Positions 26,769-37,230 of a DNA stretch of 64,000 nucleotides are shown piece by piece. Made by a program: the position numbers and the translations under genes. The DNA lies in contig NHCE01000010.1 of assembly GCA_002168075.1 (NCBI GenBank), positions 302,548-366,547 on the forward strand, read 5' to 3'. The notes beneath the pieces are model-generated. The model saw nothing but the letters and a program-made list of their open reading frames with translations, was not told the origin of the DNA and searched no databases. Source of the stretch: Rhizobiales bacterium TMED25 (lineage in GTDB: Bacteria > Pseudomonadota > Alphaproteobacteria > Rhizobiales > TMED25). Within the stretch, counting starts at the first letter, position 1, and every line of letters starts with the position of its first letter.

Positions 26769-28757
26769 TTAGTAAAAGTTTGCATTCTCTTGAATAAACT
26801 TAAACCTTGCCTCAGCTTTTGACCCCATAATTTGATCAATAAACGTTTCGTAATATTCCATAGGCGAGTTTTCAATTGTAATTTGAAGTAGTTTTCTACT
26901 CTCCTTATTCATTGTAGTTTCCCTTAACTGATTTGGCAGCATTTCCCCAAGACCTTTAAAACGCGATATATCTACATTATTTAAGTTTTTAAATTCTTTT
27001 TTCAGTATTTTGTCTTTATCATCATCATCATTGGCATAAAATATTTTATTTTTATTTGATAATTTATATAAAGGAGGCACTGCCATATAAAGATGTTTAT
27101 TTTCAATTAGTTGTATCATTTCTTTAAAAAAGAATGTTATCATTAATGCCGCAATATGTGCGCCATCAACGTCCGCATCGGTCATTATAATAACTTTTTC
27201 ATACCTGAGTCTTGACTCGTCATAATTATCAGATGTTCCGCAGCCTAGAGCTTGTACTAGGTCTTTGAGCTGCTGGTTTTGGAAGTATTTTTGTGCGCTA
27301 CTACTTGCTACATTCAATATTTTACCTCTTAAGGGCAGTACGGCCTGATATTTCTTATCTCTGGCTTGCTTAGCTGAACCACCTGCTGAGTCACCCTCTA
27401 CAATAAATATTTCAGTTCCATCTGATTTTTCATTCAAGCAATCTGCCAGTTTTCCAGGTAAACGAAGTTTTCTTAATACTGATTTTCTATTGAGGTCTTT
27501 CTCTTGTTTCATGCTAATTCTTGAGTTTGCAATATTTATAAAAAAATCAATTAGTTTATTTGACTGATCTGGATTTGCAGAGAGCCAGTGATCAAAATTA
27601 TCAGAAATAATAGTATTAGTAAGAGCTGTTGCACTTTTTGAGCTGAGTCTTTCTTTTGTTTGCCCTTGGAATTCAGGTTCGCTGATAAATATTGATATAA
27701 TACCGTCTGTATAGCTCATAATATCATCAAGATTGATAATCTTTGAGTTTTTCACACCAACCATATCTGCATATTTTTTTAGTGATTTCAGAATTGCATT
27801 TTTAAATGCGTTTTCGTGAGTTCCACCATTAACTGTGGGTATTGTATTACAGTATGATTTTATATTATTTTTGTTACCACTTGTCCAAATGACAGCCCAT
27901 TCAACAATACCTTCAAGCTCTTTGGATGACGATTTACCTATAAACTTTGAAGTAATAAGGAGTTCTTTCGAGGCGCTAACTTCTGTAATATAATCACTTA
28001 TTCCATTTGGATAGTAATATTGTAATTTTTCTTTCTCATAACCATTTCCGCGATTATCAAGCCAGTTTATTTTAAGACCTCTGACGAGGTAAGATTTTGT
28101 TTTTATTATATCTTTTAGAGTCTCTTTATCAAAATAAATACCTTCTTCAAAGATATCCTTATCTGGAGAGAATGTTACTTTTGTACCATTATTATTGCTT
28201 GTTTTCCCATGTAGTATTAATTCGGATGTAGCATAGCCCCTCGAAAATTCTTGCGTGTATTTTTGTTTCTCTCTAGTAACCTCGACACACATACTCTCAG
28301 ATAATGCATTTACAACAGATATACCAACCCCATGAAGGCCACCTGATGTTTTATAGGAATTAGTATCAAATTTACCTCCTGCATGAAGGGTCGTTAAAAT
28401 AATTTCAAGAGCAGATTTATTTGGTAATTTTGGATGAGGGTCAACGGGTATACCCCTTCCATTATCAGATATTATTATTTCATTATCTGGGTTTAATGTC
28501 ACATCTATTGTATCGGCAAACCCAGCTATAACTTCATCAATTGAGTTATCAATAATCTCGTTAAAAAGATGATGAAGTGCCTTTGTATCAATCCCGCCAA
28601 TATACATACCGGGCCTTTTTCGAACTGGTTCTAAGCCTTCAAGTATTGTGATATCTTCAGCAGTATAGGAATTTACTTTTTTTATAGTTTTTTTTATTTT
28701 TTTTTTGCTTAGTGCCCGATGGTTTTTGTGGTTCGGGAATTGTGTCAAATAGGTCAT
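26769..28757 (-). CDS. parE: DNA topoisomerase IV subunit B (start in doubt, A10 tract)
   Basis: ATPase subunit of topoisomerase IV, 662 residues as read from the ATG at 28757. GHKL ATPase: EIIDNSIDEV, DNGRGIPVDPHP and GGLHGVGISVVNALS; Toprim: EGDSAGGSAKQARD and IMTDADVDGAHI; end RFKFIQENANF as in alphaproteobacterial ParE. The first 20 or so residues of this frame resemble nothing, whereas ATG at 28761 in the adjacent frame reads MNDLFDTIPEP, like normal ParE starts, then reaches a stop soon after an A10 run (reverse strand 28706-28697). One base less in that run would join the two frames. No Shine-Dalgarno sequence supports either start. Its 3' end is 29 bases from phoR. Confidence 0.9.
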   Translation of the reverse strand: MTYLTQFPNHKNHRALSKKKIKKTIKKVNSYTAEDITILEGLEPVRKRPGMYIGGIDTKALHHLFNEIIDNSIDEVIAGFADTIDVTLNPDNEIIISDNGRGIPVDPHPKLPNKSALEIILTTLHAGGKFDTNSYKTSGGLHGVGISVVNALSESMCVEVTREKQKYTQEFSRGYATSELILHGKTSNNNGTKVTFSPDKDIFEEGIYFDKETLKDIIKTKSYLVRGLKINWLDNRGNGYEKEKLQYYYPNGISDYITEVSASKELLITSKFIGKSSSKELEGIVEWAVIWTSGNKNNIKSYCNTIPTVNGGTHENAFKNAILKSLKKYADMVGVKNSKIINLDDIMSYTDGIISIFISEPEFQGQTKERLSSKSATALTNTIISDNFDHWLSANPDQSNKLIDFFINIANSRISMKQEKDLNRKSVLRKLRLPGKLADCLNEKSDGTEIFIVEGDSAGGSAKQARDKKYQAVLPLRGKILNVASSSAQKYFQNQQLKDLVQALGCGTSDNYDESRLRYEKVIIMTDADVDGAHIAALMITFFFKEMIQLIENKHLYMAVPPLYKLSNKNKIFYANDDDDKDKILKKEFKNLNNVDISRFKGLGEMLPNQLRETTMNKESRKLLQITIENSPMEYYETFIDQIMGSKAEARFKFIQENANFY

Positions 28758-28819
28758 TCATATTAATACATTATCGATCGAATCAGGTAATGCAAACATT
28801 ATACATATATATCCATTAT

Positions 28820-28868
28820 AAAAAAAATACTAAAAGCAACATTATTTATTATGCTGCTTTTAGTATTT
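28820..28868 (-). terminator. Intrinsic terminator of glnBA
   Basis: A 14-bp perfect stem, arms 28855-28868 and 28825-28838 (core ACTAAAAGCA with TGCTTTTAGT), with a 16-base loop. On the reverse strand it is followed by a T-run (8 bases ending near 28820). It begins 22 bases after the glnA stop and fits a factor-independent terminator. Confidence 0.85.
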
Positions 28869-28889
28869 ATAAAAATCTTCTTTTATAAT

Positions 28890-30299
28890 TTATACGCTGT
28901 AATACAGATCAAATTCAACCGGATGAGGGGTGTGCTCAAATTTGATAACCTCTTCCATCTTTAATTCAATGTATGCATCAATTTGATCTTTTGTGAAAAC
29001 ATCACCTGCAGTTAAGAAGCTATTATCTTTTGCAAGGCTTTCTAATGCCTCTCTTAAACTTCCTGCAACAGTTGGTATTTTTTTCAGTTCTTTAAGTGGA
29101 AGATCATAAAGATCTTGATCTGTTGGCTTACCGGGGTGAATTTTGTTTTTGATTCCATCAATGCCTGCCATTAGCATTGCTGAGAATGCCAAGTAAGGAT
29201 TTGCAGATGGGTCTGGAAAACGTATCTCAATTCTTTTTGAATTTGGAGATTTACCAAAAGGAATCCTACATGAAGCAGATCTATTTCTAGCCGAATAGGC
29301 AAGAAGTACTGGGGCTTCAAAACCTGGCACTAGCCTTTTGTAGGAGTTTGTAGAAGCATTTGCAAAAGCATTAATGGCTTTAGCATGCTTTAATATGCCA
29401 CCAATGTAGAATAAAGCTGTCTCAGAGAGTCCTGCATATTCGTCTCCAGCAAAGACAGGCTTGCCATCCTTCCATATTGACTGATGACAATGCATTCCTG
29501 AACCATTATCACCATAAATAGGTTTTGGCATGAATGTTGCAGTTTTACCATAAGCATTTGCAACTTGATGAATTACATATTTATATATTTGTTGCTTATC
29601 TGCTATTTTAACTAGCTCATCAAACTCGATTCCGAGTTCGTGTTGAGCGGCTCCAACTTCGTGATGATGTTTTTCAGTAACAACACCCATATCTGACATG
29701 ACACTAACCATCTCAGATCTTATGTCTTGTGCTGAGTCGACTGGAGGTACAGGGAAATACCCACCCTTTGTTCGAGGTCTGTGACCTAAATTACCAGCTT
29801 CATACTCTGTAGCTGTATTGGATGGTAATTCTGTGCAATCTATTTCAAACCCTGTTTGGAAAGGGTCTGCTGCAAATCTGACATCATCAAACATAAAGAA
29901 TTCGGCTTCTGGACCAAATGATGAAGTGTCTCCAATACCAGTTGACTTCAGATAAGAGGCAGCTTTCTTTGCAATAAACCGAGGGTCTCTCTCATATCCT
30001 TCGCCAGTTATTGGGTCAAGAATATCACAGAATATCGCCATTGTGGATTGGGCAAAGAAGGGGTCCGCGTGAGCTGTGTCAGGGTCAGGCATTAGAACCA
30101 TATCAGATTCATTAATTGCTTTCCATCCTGCGATAGAAGACCCATCAAACATAACGCCATCAGCAAAAGCGTCATCATCCATTTTTGTTGAATCCATTGT
30201 TACGTGTTGAAGTTTTCCACGTGGATCTGTAAATCTTAGATCAACAAACTTAATTTCATTATCTTTAATATCTTTTAATATATCACTAACTTTTGGCAT
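28890..30299 (-). CDS. glnA: Glutamine synthetase type I
   Basis: GSI enzyme of 469 residues, the usual length, which makes glutamine from glutamate, ammonia and ATP in a dodecamer. [55 protein letters not shown], the Arg-rich [26 protein letters not shown] stretch and [10 protein letters not shown] are all intact. DLYDLPLKE near residue 398 carries the Tyr adenylylated by GlnE. GGAG lies 7 bases before the ATG. It follows glnB by 15 bases under one sigma-54 promoter. Confidence 0.98.
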   Translation of the reverse strand: MPKVSDILKDIKDNEIKFVDLRFTDPRGKLQHVTMDSTKMDDDAFADGVMFDGSSIAGWKAINESDMVLMPDPDTAHADPFFAQSTMAIFCDILDPITGEGYERDPRFIAKKAASYLKSTGIGDTSSFGPEAEFFMFDDVRFAADPFQTGFEIDCTELPSNTATEYEAGNLGHRPRTKGGYFPVPPVDSAQDIRSEMVSVMSDMGVVTEKHHHEVGAAQHELGIEFDELVKIADKQQIYKYVIHQVANAYGKTATFMPKPIYGDNGSGMHCHQSIWKDGKPVFAGDEYAGLSETALFYIGGILKHAKAINAFANASTNSYKRLVPGFEAPVLLAYSARNRSASCRIPFGKSPNSKRIEIRFPDPSANPYLAFSAMLMAGIDGIKNKIHPGKPTDQDLYDLPLKELKKIPTVAGSLREALESLAKDNSFLTAGDVFTKDQIDAYIELKMEEVIKFEHTPHPVEFDLYYSV

Positions 30300-30314
30300 T
30301 TTTAACTCCTTGTT

Positions 30315-30665
<351 letters not shown>

Positions 30666-30683
30666 CTATATATATAATACATA

Positions 30684-30699
30684 TGCAAAATTCATGCCA
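30684..30699 (-). promoter_or_regulatory. Sigma-54 (RpoN) promoter of glnBA
   Basis: On the reverse strand TGGCATG-AATT-TTGCA has GG and GC exactly where the -24/-12 consensus requires and matches every fixed position. Transcription would start about 20 bases before the glnB ATG. It predicts control by RpoN with an NtrC-type activator under nitrogen limitation. Confidence 0.82.
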
Positions 30700-30796
30700 A
30701 TATAAAAAATTTTTTTTAAAAATGTTGAAATTCAGTGCTTTACTAACAAATCTATTTATAAGTTTATATTGTATTTTTATATTATGCCTAGTATTT

Positions 30797-30820
30797 AGGC
30801 ACAATGCCTCAAATTTGTGC
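30797..30820. promoter_or_regulatory. Dyads upstream of glnB, possible NtrC enhancer
   Basis: Two overlapping inverted repeats lie about 100-135 bases upstream of the sigma-54 promoter: AGGCA-CAA-TGCCT (30797-30809) and GCACAA-N10-TTGTGC (30799-30820). The distance suits an NtrC enhancer and the GCAC/GTGC half-sites resemble NtrC sites, but the spacing is not the standard TGCAC-N7-GTGCA, so this assignment is tentative. Confidence 0.4.
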
Positions 30821-30911
30821 AATCTTTTAAGGTTGAAATATATTTTTCTTAATAGTTTTTTTAAAAAAATGTTTCAAATTAATATTTAATATATTATACA
30901 TTAAAGATCCT

Positions 30912-30996
30912 GCGGGCGTGGCGGAACTGGTAGACGCGCCAGATTTAGGTTCTGGTTCCTTATGGAGTGGGGGTTCGATTCCCTTCGCCCGCACCA
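30912..30996 (+). tRNA. tRNA-Leu (anticodon TAG)
   Basis: Full class II cloverleaf: acceptor GCGGGCG pairs with CGCCCGC, anticodon stem CCAGA/TCTGG encloses TTTAGGT (anticodon TAG), a variable arm CCTTATGGAG follows, the T-loop is GGTTCGATTCC, and CCA is encoded (30994-30996). It sits 26 bases before tig, as in other alphaproteobacteria. Confidence 0.97.
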
Positions 30997-31022
30997 ATTT
31001 AATTCATATAAGTGAGTATATA

Positions 31023-32501
31023 ATGAATGTAACTGAAGTATTAGCGAAAGATTTGAATAGAGAAATTAAAGTCGTAGTGCCAAAAAATGATATTGAAGAT
31101 AAATTAATTTCCAAACTAGAAGATTTAAAAAAAACCATACAACTAAAAGGGTTTCGCCCCGGTAAAGTTCCAATCACTCATTTAAAAAGAGTTTTCTCTG
31201 ATAGGGTAATGCCTGAAGTTGTTGAAGATATTATAAAAGAGACCTCCCAAAAAGTAATTATTGATAGAAATGAAAAAGCTGCAATACAGCCGAAGATTAC
31301 ATTTTATGAGGGCAAGCCCTCTGAAGAGAAGGAGAAAGAAGAAATTGACAAAGTAATTAAACTTGAAAAAGAATTATCATATAAAATGACATATGAAATA
31401 ATGCCAGAAATTACTCTTCCAAAATACGAATCCATATCTGTCGTAAAAAAAATAGCCGAAGTAACCACAGAGGATATTGATGAATCTCTGTTAAAAATTA
31501 GCGAAGAAAATAAAAGTTTCACTGAAAAAAATGATAAAGAGAAAGCAGAAGTTGGCGATCAAGTCACAATTGATTTTATTGGAAAGATTGATGGTGAAGT
31601 ATTTGAGGGAGGTTCAGCAAATGATGCTCCATTAATATTAGGTTCAGGCTCTTTTATCCCAGGATTTGAAGATCAACTTGAAGGTGCTTCAAAAGACAAA
31701 GATCTTGATATTAAAGTCAAATTTCCGGATGATTATCAAGTGGAGCAACTGGCTGGGAAAGATGCAATATTCGAAACAAAGGTAAAGAAAATTGAGAAAC
31801 CTACAAAAACGAAGATTGATAATGAATTTGCTAAAAGGCTTGGCTTTGATGATCTAAAAAAATTAAAAGATCAGATAAATGAGCAATTGGAAAAAGACTA
31901 TGAATCCATATCAAGATCAAATACTAAAAGAAATCTGCTTGATAAATTAGATACACTTTTAAAATATAATCTTCCTCCAACAATGGTAAAAGACGAATTT
32001 GATAATATTTGGGCTAATTATACTAAAGAAATAACGGACTCTGGTCAAAAGATAGAAGATGTTATTAAAGATGAGAAAAAAACTCAAAAAGAATACCATG
32101 GTATCGCAGAACGAAGGGTTAGAATTGGACTTTTCTTTAACAAGGTTGCCGAGGATGAGTCGATTAATGTTTCAGATGATGAGGTCAATAAATCTCTCTT
32201 TGAACAAGCAAGGAAATATCCCGGTCAAGAAAGTGAAATAATTAAACTTTATCAGAATAATCCAAATGCAATGATGCAGATAAAATCTCCACTAATAGAG
32301 GAGAAAGTCGTAGACCATATACTCAAATTAATTAAAATTAAAGAAGAAAAAGTCACAAGAGTTCAATTACTAGGCCACGATCACGATCACGACCATGATA
32401 ATGAACGTAAATCCAAGCCAAAGAAAGTGGTGAAAAAGTCTAAAACAAATGATATAAAAAAAAGTGTAAAAAAAACAAAACCAGTGAAGTCAAAAAAATA
32501 A
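31023..32501 (+). CDS. tig: Trigger factor
   Basis: Ribosome-bound chaperone and prolyl isomerase, 492 residues. The N-terminal ribosome-binding domain has the signature GFRPGKVP (about 47-54); the FKBP-like domain spans roughly 170-260 (GDQVTIDFIGKIDGEVFEGG, LGSGSFIPGFEDQLEG); the rest is the helical substrate cradle. The tail is unusual: alternating His-Asp (GHDHDHDHD) followed by a Lys-rich end. The start is the ATG at 31023; the frame is open further upstream but runs through tRNA-Leu. It is the first gene of the tig-clpP-clpX-lon block. Confidence 0.96.
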   Translation: MNVTEVLAKDLNREIKVVVPKNDIEDKLISKLEDLKKTIQLKGFRPGKVPITHLKRVFSDRVMPEVVEDIIKETSQKVIIDRNEKAAIQPKITFYEGKPSEEKEKEEIDKVIKLEKELSYKMTYEIMPEITLPKYESISVVKKIAEVTTEDIDESLLKISEENKSFTEKNDKEKAEVGDQVTIDFIGKIDGEVFEGGSANDAPLILGSGSFIPGFEDQLEGASKDKDLDIKVKFPDDYQVEQLAGKDAIFETKVKKIEKPTKTKIDNEFAKRLGFDDLKKLKDQINEQLEKDYESISRSNTKRNLLDKLDTLLKYNLPPTMVKDEFDNIWANYTKEITDSGQKIEDVIKDEKKTQKEYHGIAERRVRIGLFFNKVAEDESINVSDDEVNKSLFEQARKYPGQESEIIKLYQNNPNAMMQIKSPLIEEKVVDHILKLIKIKEEKVTRVQLLGHDHDHDHDNERKSKPKKVVKKSKTNDIKKSVKKTKPVKSKK

Positions 32502-32519
32502 AAAATTAATGGAGTAAGA

Positions 32520-33149
32520 ATGGCTGATAAGAAAGATATAAATATGAATTTAATTCCAATGGTAGTCGAGCAGTCTAATCGTGGGGAGAGAGCTTATGAT
32601 ATTTTTTCGAGGCTTTTGAAAGAAAGAATTATATTTATAACAGGTCCTATAGATGACAGTGTGTCAACAATAGTGACAGCACAATTACTTTTTTTAGAAG
32701 CTGAAAATCCAAAGAAAGAAATTTCGCTATATATTAATTCCCCAGGTGGTGTGGTTACCTCAGGAATGGCAATTTATGATACAATGCAATTTATTCGCCC
32801 CCCAGTATCAACACTCTGCATAGGACAAGCTGCATCAATGGGTTCATTATTGTTAGCTGCAGGAGAAAAAGGTATGAGGTATTGCCTCCCTCACTCAAGA
32901 GTGATGGTTCATCAACCATCGGGAGGATTCTCAGGGCAAGCAAGCGATATTGAAAGACACGCAGAAGATATTATCAAGATAAAGAAAAAGTTGAATAATC
33001 TCTATGTAAAACACACAGGTCAGGAATACTCTAAAATAGAAAATACCCTAGACAGAGATTATTTTATGGATTCAAATGAGGCAAAAGATTTTGGTATAAT
33101 AGATAATGTAATAGCATCAAGATCGGACTCTGATAAAAAAGATAAGTAA
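32520..33149 (+). CDS. clpP: ATP-dependent Clp protease proteolytic subunit
   Basis: Serine peptidase of 209 residues forming the tetradecameric barrel. Catalytic Ser106 in [14 protein letters not shown], His131 in MVHQPSGG and Asp in the DRDYFMDS region. [20 protein letters not shown] is a ClpP hallmark. GGAG lies about 7 bases before the ATG. The gene lies between tig and clpX and works with the ClpX ATPase encoded next. Confidence 0.98.
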   Translation: MADKKDINMNLIPMVVEQSNRGERAYDIFSRLLKERIIFITGPIDDSVSTIVTAQLLFLEAENPKKEISLYINSPGGVVTSGMAIYDTMQFIRPPVSTLCIGQAASMGSLLLAAGEKGMRYCLPHSRVMVHQPSGGFSGQASDIERHAEDIIKIKKKLNNLYVKHTGQEYSKIENTLDRDYFMDSNEAKDFGIIDNVIASRSDSDKKDK

Positions 33150-33218
33150 TTATAATTTATATCTTATTAAGATTTATATTGTAAAAATATTTGGATAATA
33201 ATTGTTGAGAATAAGAAC

Positions 33219-34487
33219 ATGAGTAAAGTCGGAAGCGCTGATACAAAATCCACATTATATTGCTCTTTTTGCGGCAAGAGCCAGCATGAAGTTAGAAAAC
33301 TTATCGCAGGACCTACAGTGTTTATATGCGATGAATGTGTAGATTTATGTACCGATATAATTAGAGAAGAAACAAAAGCTTCTGTTATCAAATCTGACAA
33401 AGACTTACCTTCACCATCAGAAATATTTGAAATACTTAATGAATATGTTATTGGACAGGGTCATGCAAAAAAAGTACTTTCTGTCGCTGTTCACAATCAC
33501 TACAAAAGATTGTCAAATGAATCAAAATCATCTTCCGATGTGGAGCTCTCGAAGTCTAATATTATGATAGTTGGTCCAACTGGAAGTGGTAAAACACTTC
33601 TCGCTCAAACTTTGGCTAGAATATTAGATGTCCCATTTACAATGGCTGATGCTACGAGCCTAACGGAAGCTGGTTATGTAGGGGAAGATGTTGAAAATAT
33701 AATCCTAAAGCTCCTACAATCTGCAGATTATAATGTTGAAAAAGCCCAGCGGGGTATAGTTTATATTGATGAAGTGGATAAAATTAGCAGAAAATCTGAT
33801 AACCCATCAATTACAAGGGATGTATCTGGTGAGGGTGTTCAGCAGGCATTATTGAAGATAATGGAAGGAACTATTGCTAGTGTTCCCCCTCAGGGAGGCA
33901 GAAAACATCCGCAGCAGGAGTTTCTTCAAGTAGATACAACTAATATATTATTTATTTGTGGCGGTGCTTTCGCAGGTTTAGAGAAAATAATTTCCAAAAG
34001 AACCAACGACTCATCAATGGGATTTGGTGCTCTGGTTGAGGAGGTTGATAATAAAAATATAGATGAACTATTCAATATTCTAGAACCCGAAGATTTGCTT
34101 AAGTTTGGACTGATCCCTGAATTTGTTGGTCGTGTTCCAATTATAGCAACGCTGGAAGACTTAAATGAAGAAAGTCTAGTAAAGATACTAACTGAACCAA
34201 AAAACGCATTAATAAAGCAGTATCAGCGTATGTTTGAAATTGAAAATGTGAAACTTACATTTTCTGATGAGTCTTTGATATCTATTGCAAAACAAGCAAT
34301 TGAAAGAAAGACTGGGGCAAGGGGACTGAGATCAATTCTCGAGTCTATATTACTAGAGACGATGTTTGATTTACCAGAGCTTCAATCAGTCGAAGAAGTT
34401 GTGATATCTAACGAAGTGATCGAAGGTAAATCCCGTCCACTTTACATATACTCAGATCATAAAGAGGATATTGGAAACTCTGCATAA
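33219..34487 (+). CDS. clpX: ATP-dependent Clp protease ATPase subunit ClpX
   Basis: AAA+ unfoldase of 422 residues that feeds ClpP. The N-terminal zinc-binding domain has [11 protein letters not shown] and CDECVDLC (about 14-45). Walker A GPTGSGKT (about 116-123), Walker [10 protein letters not shown], pore and IGF-like loops (GFGA), sensor motifs and the C-terminal [12 protein letters not shown] are all present. It is 69 bases downstream of clpP. Confidence 0.98.
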   Translation: MSKVGSADTKSTLYCSFCGKSQHEVRKLIAGPTVFICDECVDLCTDIIREETKASVIKSDKDLPSPSEIFEILNEYVIGQGHAKKVLSVAVHNHYKRLSNESKSSSDVELSKSNIMIVGPTGSGKTLLAQTLARILDVPFTMADATSLTEAGYVGEDVENIILKLLQSADYNVEKAQRGIVYIDEVDKISRKSDNPSITRDVSGEGVQQALLKIMEGTIASVPPQGGRKHPQQEFLQVDTTNILFICGGAFAGLEKIISKRTNDSSMGFGALVEEVDNKNIDELFNILEPEDLLKFGLIPEFVGRVPIIATLEDLNEESLVKILTEPKNALIKQYQRMFEIENVKLTFSDESLISIAKQAIERKTGARGLRSILESILLETMFDLPELQSVEEVVISNEVIEGKSRPLYIYSDHKEDIGNSA

Positions 34488-34519
34488 CTTAATATTATAG
34501 TTCATTTCTTCTAAAAAAA

Positions 34520-34550
34520 CTTGAAACTCTCATCAATAAGTTCCAAATTA
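34520..34550 (+). promoter_or_regulatory. Possible heat-shock (sigma-32) promoter of lon
   Basis: CTTGAAA (34520-34526) followed after 16 bases by CCAAATTA (34543-34550) in the 103-base clpX-lon gap. The -35 element matches the RpoH consensus; the -10 element is a partial match to CCCCATNT. lon is a classic heat-shock gene, which supports the reading. Confidence 0.4.
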
Positions 34551-34590
34551 AGTATAGACACTTTATTTACTGTTTTTATATGGGTTTAAC

Positions 34591-37011
34591 ATGAAAGACT
34601 TAAGAGAAAAAAAGAACGATTTGTATCCAATCTTGCCGCTTAGAGATATAGTTGTGTATCCAAATATGGTTGTGCCACTTTTTGTGGGTCGAGAAAAATC
34701 AATTCAAGCTCTTGAGGAAGTTATGAATAATGACCGAGAACTTTTCCTAGTATCCCAAGTCGAATCTGTCACAGAAAATCCATCCGAAGAAAACTTATAC
34801 CAGATTGGTACCATCGCCTCAATAATGCAATTATTAAAACTACCTGACAATACGGTTAAAGTTTTAGTGGAAGGAACTAGTAGGGCGAAAATTAAAAAAT
34901 TCGTAAAAGGAGAAAAATTTCACGAAGTAGAGGTGGATTTGATAGAAGAAATTATTCCTGACGATCCTGAAATAGAAGCAATTGCAAGATCTTGTTTAAT
35001 GCAATTTGAAAGCTACACAAAAATTAATAGAAAAATTCCAACAGACACATTCAATTCAGTATCCGAAATAGATGATTATTCTAAGATTGCAGACACTATT
35101 GCTTCAAATTTACAAATTAAACTATCATTTAAGCAAAAAATCTTGGAAACAAATAACCTTAAGGAGAGATTTGAGTTAATTCTTGGATATTTGGAAGGTG
35201 AAATTGATGTTCTGCAGACCGAAAAAAGAATCAGGGGCCGTGTCAAAAGACAGATGGAGAAAACCCAAAGAGAATATTATTTAAATGAACAAATGAAAGC
35301 CATACAAAAAGAGCTAGGAAAAGATAGTGAAGATGGCACTGATGACTTGCAAGAATTAGAAAAAAAATTAGAATCTTTAAAATTACCAAAAGATGTCAGG
35401 GAAAAAACTGCATCAGAATTCAAAAAACTCAAACAGATGAGTCCAATGTCTGCAGAAGCTACTGTGGTCAGAAATTATCTAGATTGGATTGTATCAATTC
35501 CATGGTCAAAAAAATCAAGATTTAATAAACCAATTAATTACTCAGAAAATGTATTAGATAATGATCATTTTGGATTGGAAAAAGTTAAAGAGAGAATTAT
35601 TGAATACATTGCCGTTCAAAAAAGAACAAAAAAACTAAAGGGCCCAATACTATGTTTGGTTGGTCCACCGGGTGTTGGAAAAACCTCTCTTGGTAAATCT
35701 ATAGCTCAAGCAACAGGTAGAGACTTTGTACGTGTGAGCTTAGGTGGTGTCAGAGATGAGGCAGAAATCAGAGGACATAGAAGAACTTACATAGGTTCTT
35801 TGCCAGGTAGAATTATACAATCTATGAAAAAAGTAAAATCAAAAAATCCGTTATTTCTCCTTGATGAGATCGACAAACTTGGCTCCGATTACAGAGGTGA
35901 CCCATCATCAGCTTTACTTGAAGTCCTAGATCCTGAGCAAAATGACAAATTTAATGATCATTATCTTGAAGTAGATTATGATCTATCAGATATTATGTTC
36001 ATAACTACAGCAAATACTCTAAATATCCCCCCAGCATTGATGGATAGGATGGAAATTATTAGAATTGCAGGCTACACAGAAAATGAAAAACTACAAATAT
36101 CAAAAAAACATTTACTCCCTAAAGTTTACAAACAGCACTCACTATCAAATTTAGAAATGAAAATTGATGATGATGGCCTTCTTGAAATTATTAGAAGATA
36201 TACAAAAGAATCCGGTGTAAGAAGTCTTGAACGTGAGCTTTCAAAAATTGCAAGGAAAGCTACAAAAAAAATATTATCAGATAGCGTGAAATCTATAAGT
36301 ATAAATAAGGATAATGTATCTGAATATTTGGGTGTATTTAAATATAGGTATGGAGAAGCAGAAAGAGATGACCAAATTGGAATTGTTACAGGGTTGGCTT
36401 GGACTGAATATGGTGGTGAACTGCTCACAATTGAGGGAGCAACTATGCCCGGTAAAGGAAGAATGACGGTCACCGGAAATTTAAAGGACGTTATGAAGGA
36501 GTCAATATCTGCAGCAGCTTCATATGTGCGTTCAAATGCTACCAAATACGGTATTCAACCTCCTTTATTTGATAAACGTGACGTCCATGTTCACGTACCT
36601 GAAGGAGCTACACCAAAAGACGGACCTTCTGCGGGTGTGGCTATGGCGACAGCAATCATTTCTTTGATGACACAAATTCCTGTCAGAAAAGATATAGCAA
36701 TGACTGGAGAAATAACCCTAAGAGGTAGGGTGTTACCTATAGGTGGCTTAAAAGAAAAATTACTTGCTGCCTCACGCGGTGGTATTAAAACTGTTTTTAT
36801 CCCAGAGGAAAATAAAAAAGATTTATCTGAGATATCAGATGAAATAACAGATGGTCTTAATATTATTCCTGTCACAAATGTTGAAGAAATAATTCAACAG
36901 GCTCTTACGGCTAAGATAGAATCCATAGAATGGAGTAAAGAAGATATTGAAGCCCATGATCAGTCGATAATTGGAACTAACGATAAAAACATACCATCCA
37001 TTGCCCATTAA
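34591..37011 (+). CDS. lon: ATP-dependent protease Lon
   Basis: LonA protease of 806 residues with the N-terminal LON substrate domain (LPLRDIVVYPNMVVPLFVGR), a coiled-coil linker, an AAA+ module (Walker A GPPGVGKTSLGKS, Walker B LFLLDEIDKLGSD) and the C-terminal Ser-Lys protease domain (catalytic Ser in PKDGPSAGVAMATA, Lys in GGLKEKLLAASRG). It degrades damaged and regulatory proteins in the cytoplasm. It lies after clpX, as in relatives. Confidence 0.98.
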   Translation: MKDLREKKNDLYPILPLRDIVVYPNMVVPLFVGREKSIQALEEVMNNDRELFLVSQVESVTENPSEENLYQIGTIASIMQLLKLPDNTVKVLVEGTSRAKIKKFVKGEKFHEVEVDLIEEIIPDDPEIEAIARSCLMQFESYTKINRKIPTDTFNSVSEIDDYSKIADTIASNLQIKLSFKQKILETNNLKERFELILGYLEGEIDVLQTEKRIRGRVKRQMEKTQREYYLNEQMKAIQKELGKDSEDGTDDLQELEKKLESLKLPKDVREKTASEFKKLKQMSPMSAEATVVRNYLDWIVSIPWSKKSRFNKPINYSENVLDNDHFGLEKVKERIIEYIAVQKRTKKLKGPILCLVGPPGVGKTSLGKSIAQATGRDFVRVSLGGVRDEAEIRGHRRTYIGSLPGRIIQSMKKVKSKNPLFLLDEIDKLGSDYRGDPSSALLEVLDPEQNDKFNDHYLEVDYDLSDIMFITTANTLNIPPALMDRMEIIRIAGYTENEKLQISKKHLLPKVYKQHSLSNLEMKIDDDGLLEIIRRYTKESGVRSLERELSKIARKATKKILSDSVKSISINKDNVSEYLGVFKYRYGEAERDDQIGIVTGLAWTEYGGELLTIEGATMPGKGRMTVTGNLKDVMKESISAAASYVRSNATKYGIQPPLFDKRDVHVHVPEGATPKDGPSAGVAMATAIISLMTQIPVRKDIAMTGEITLRGRVLPIGGLKEKLLAASRGGIKTVFIPEENKKDLSEISDEITDGLNIIPVTNVEEIIQQALTAKIESIEWSKEDIEAHDQSIIGTNDKNIPSIAH

Positions 37012-37044
37012 CTGATTCTGTTTATGTACTTCAAATTTGTATAA

Positions 37045-37069
37045 GAAACCGAGATTTTGAAGGTTTTTT
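37045..37069 (+). terminator. Weak terminator-like hairpin after lon
   Basis: AAACC (37046-37050) and GGTTT (37062-37066) can form a 5-bp stem running into a T6 run, 34 bases after the lon stop. The short stem makes this tentative. Confidence 0.3.
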
Positions 37070-37230
37070 CATAGATTCTTACTTAATTAGTGTATAAGTA
37101 CTGGTATTCTGCTATTTTTTAAATTTTTTCTTATTTTCTTTTGATTACTCTTGGATCAATTGTTACGATTAACCATTATTTAACTTTTGTTGTAAATCAT
37201 TAAAGAAAATATTTCTGAAAGGGTAAAAAT

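Noticed and set aside
30918..31022. N-terminal extension of tig through tRNA-Leu
   Set aside because: The frame is open only because tRNA sequence lacks stops; the trigger factor signature starts at the ATG at 31023.
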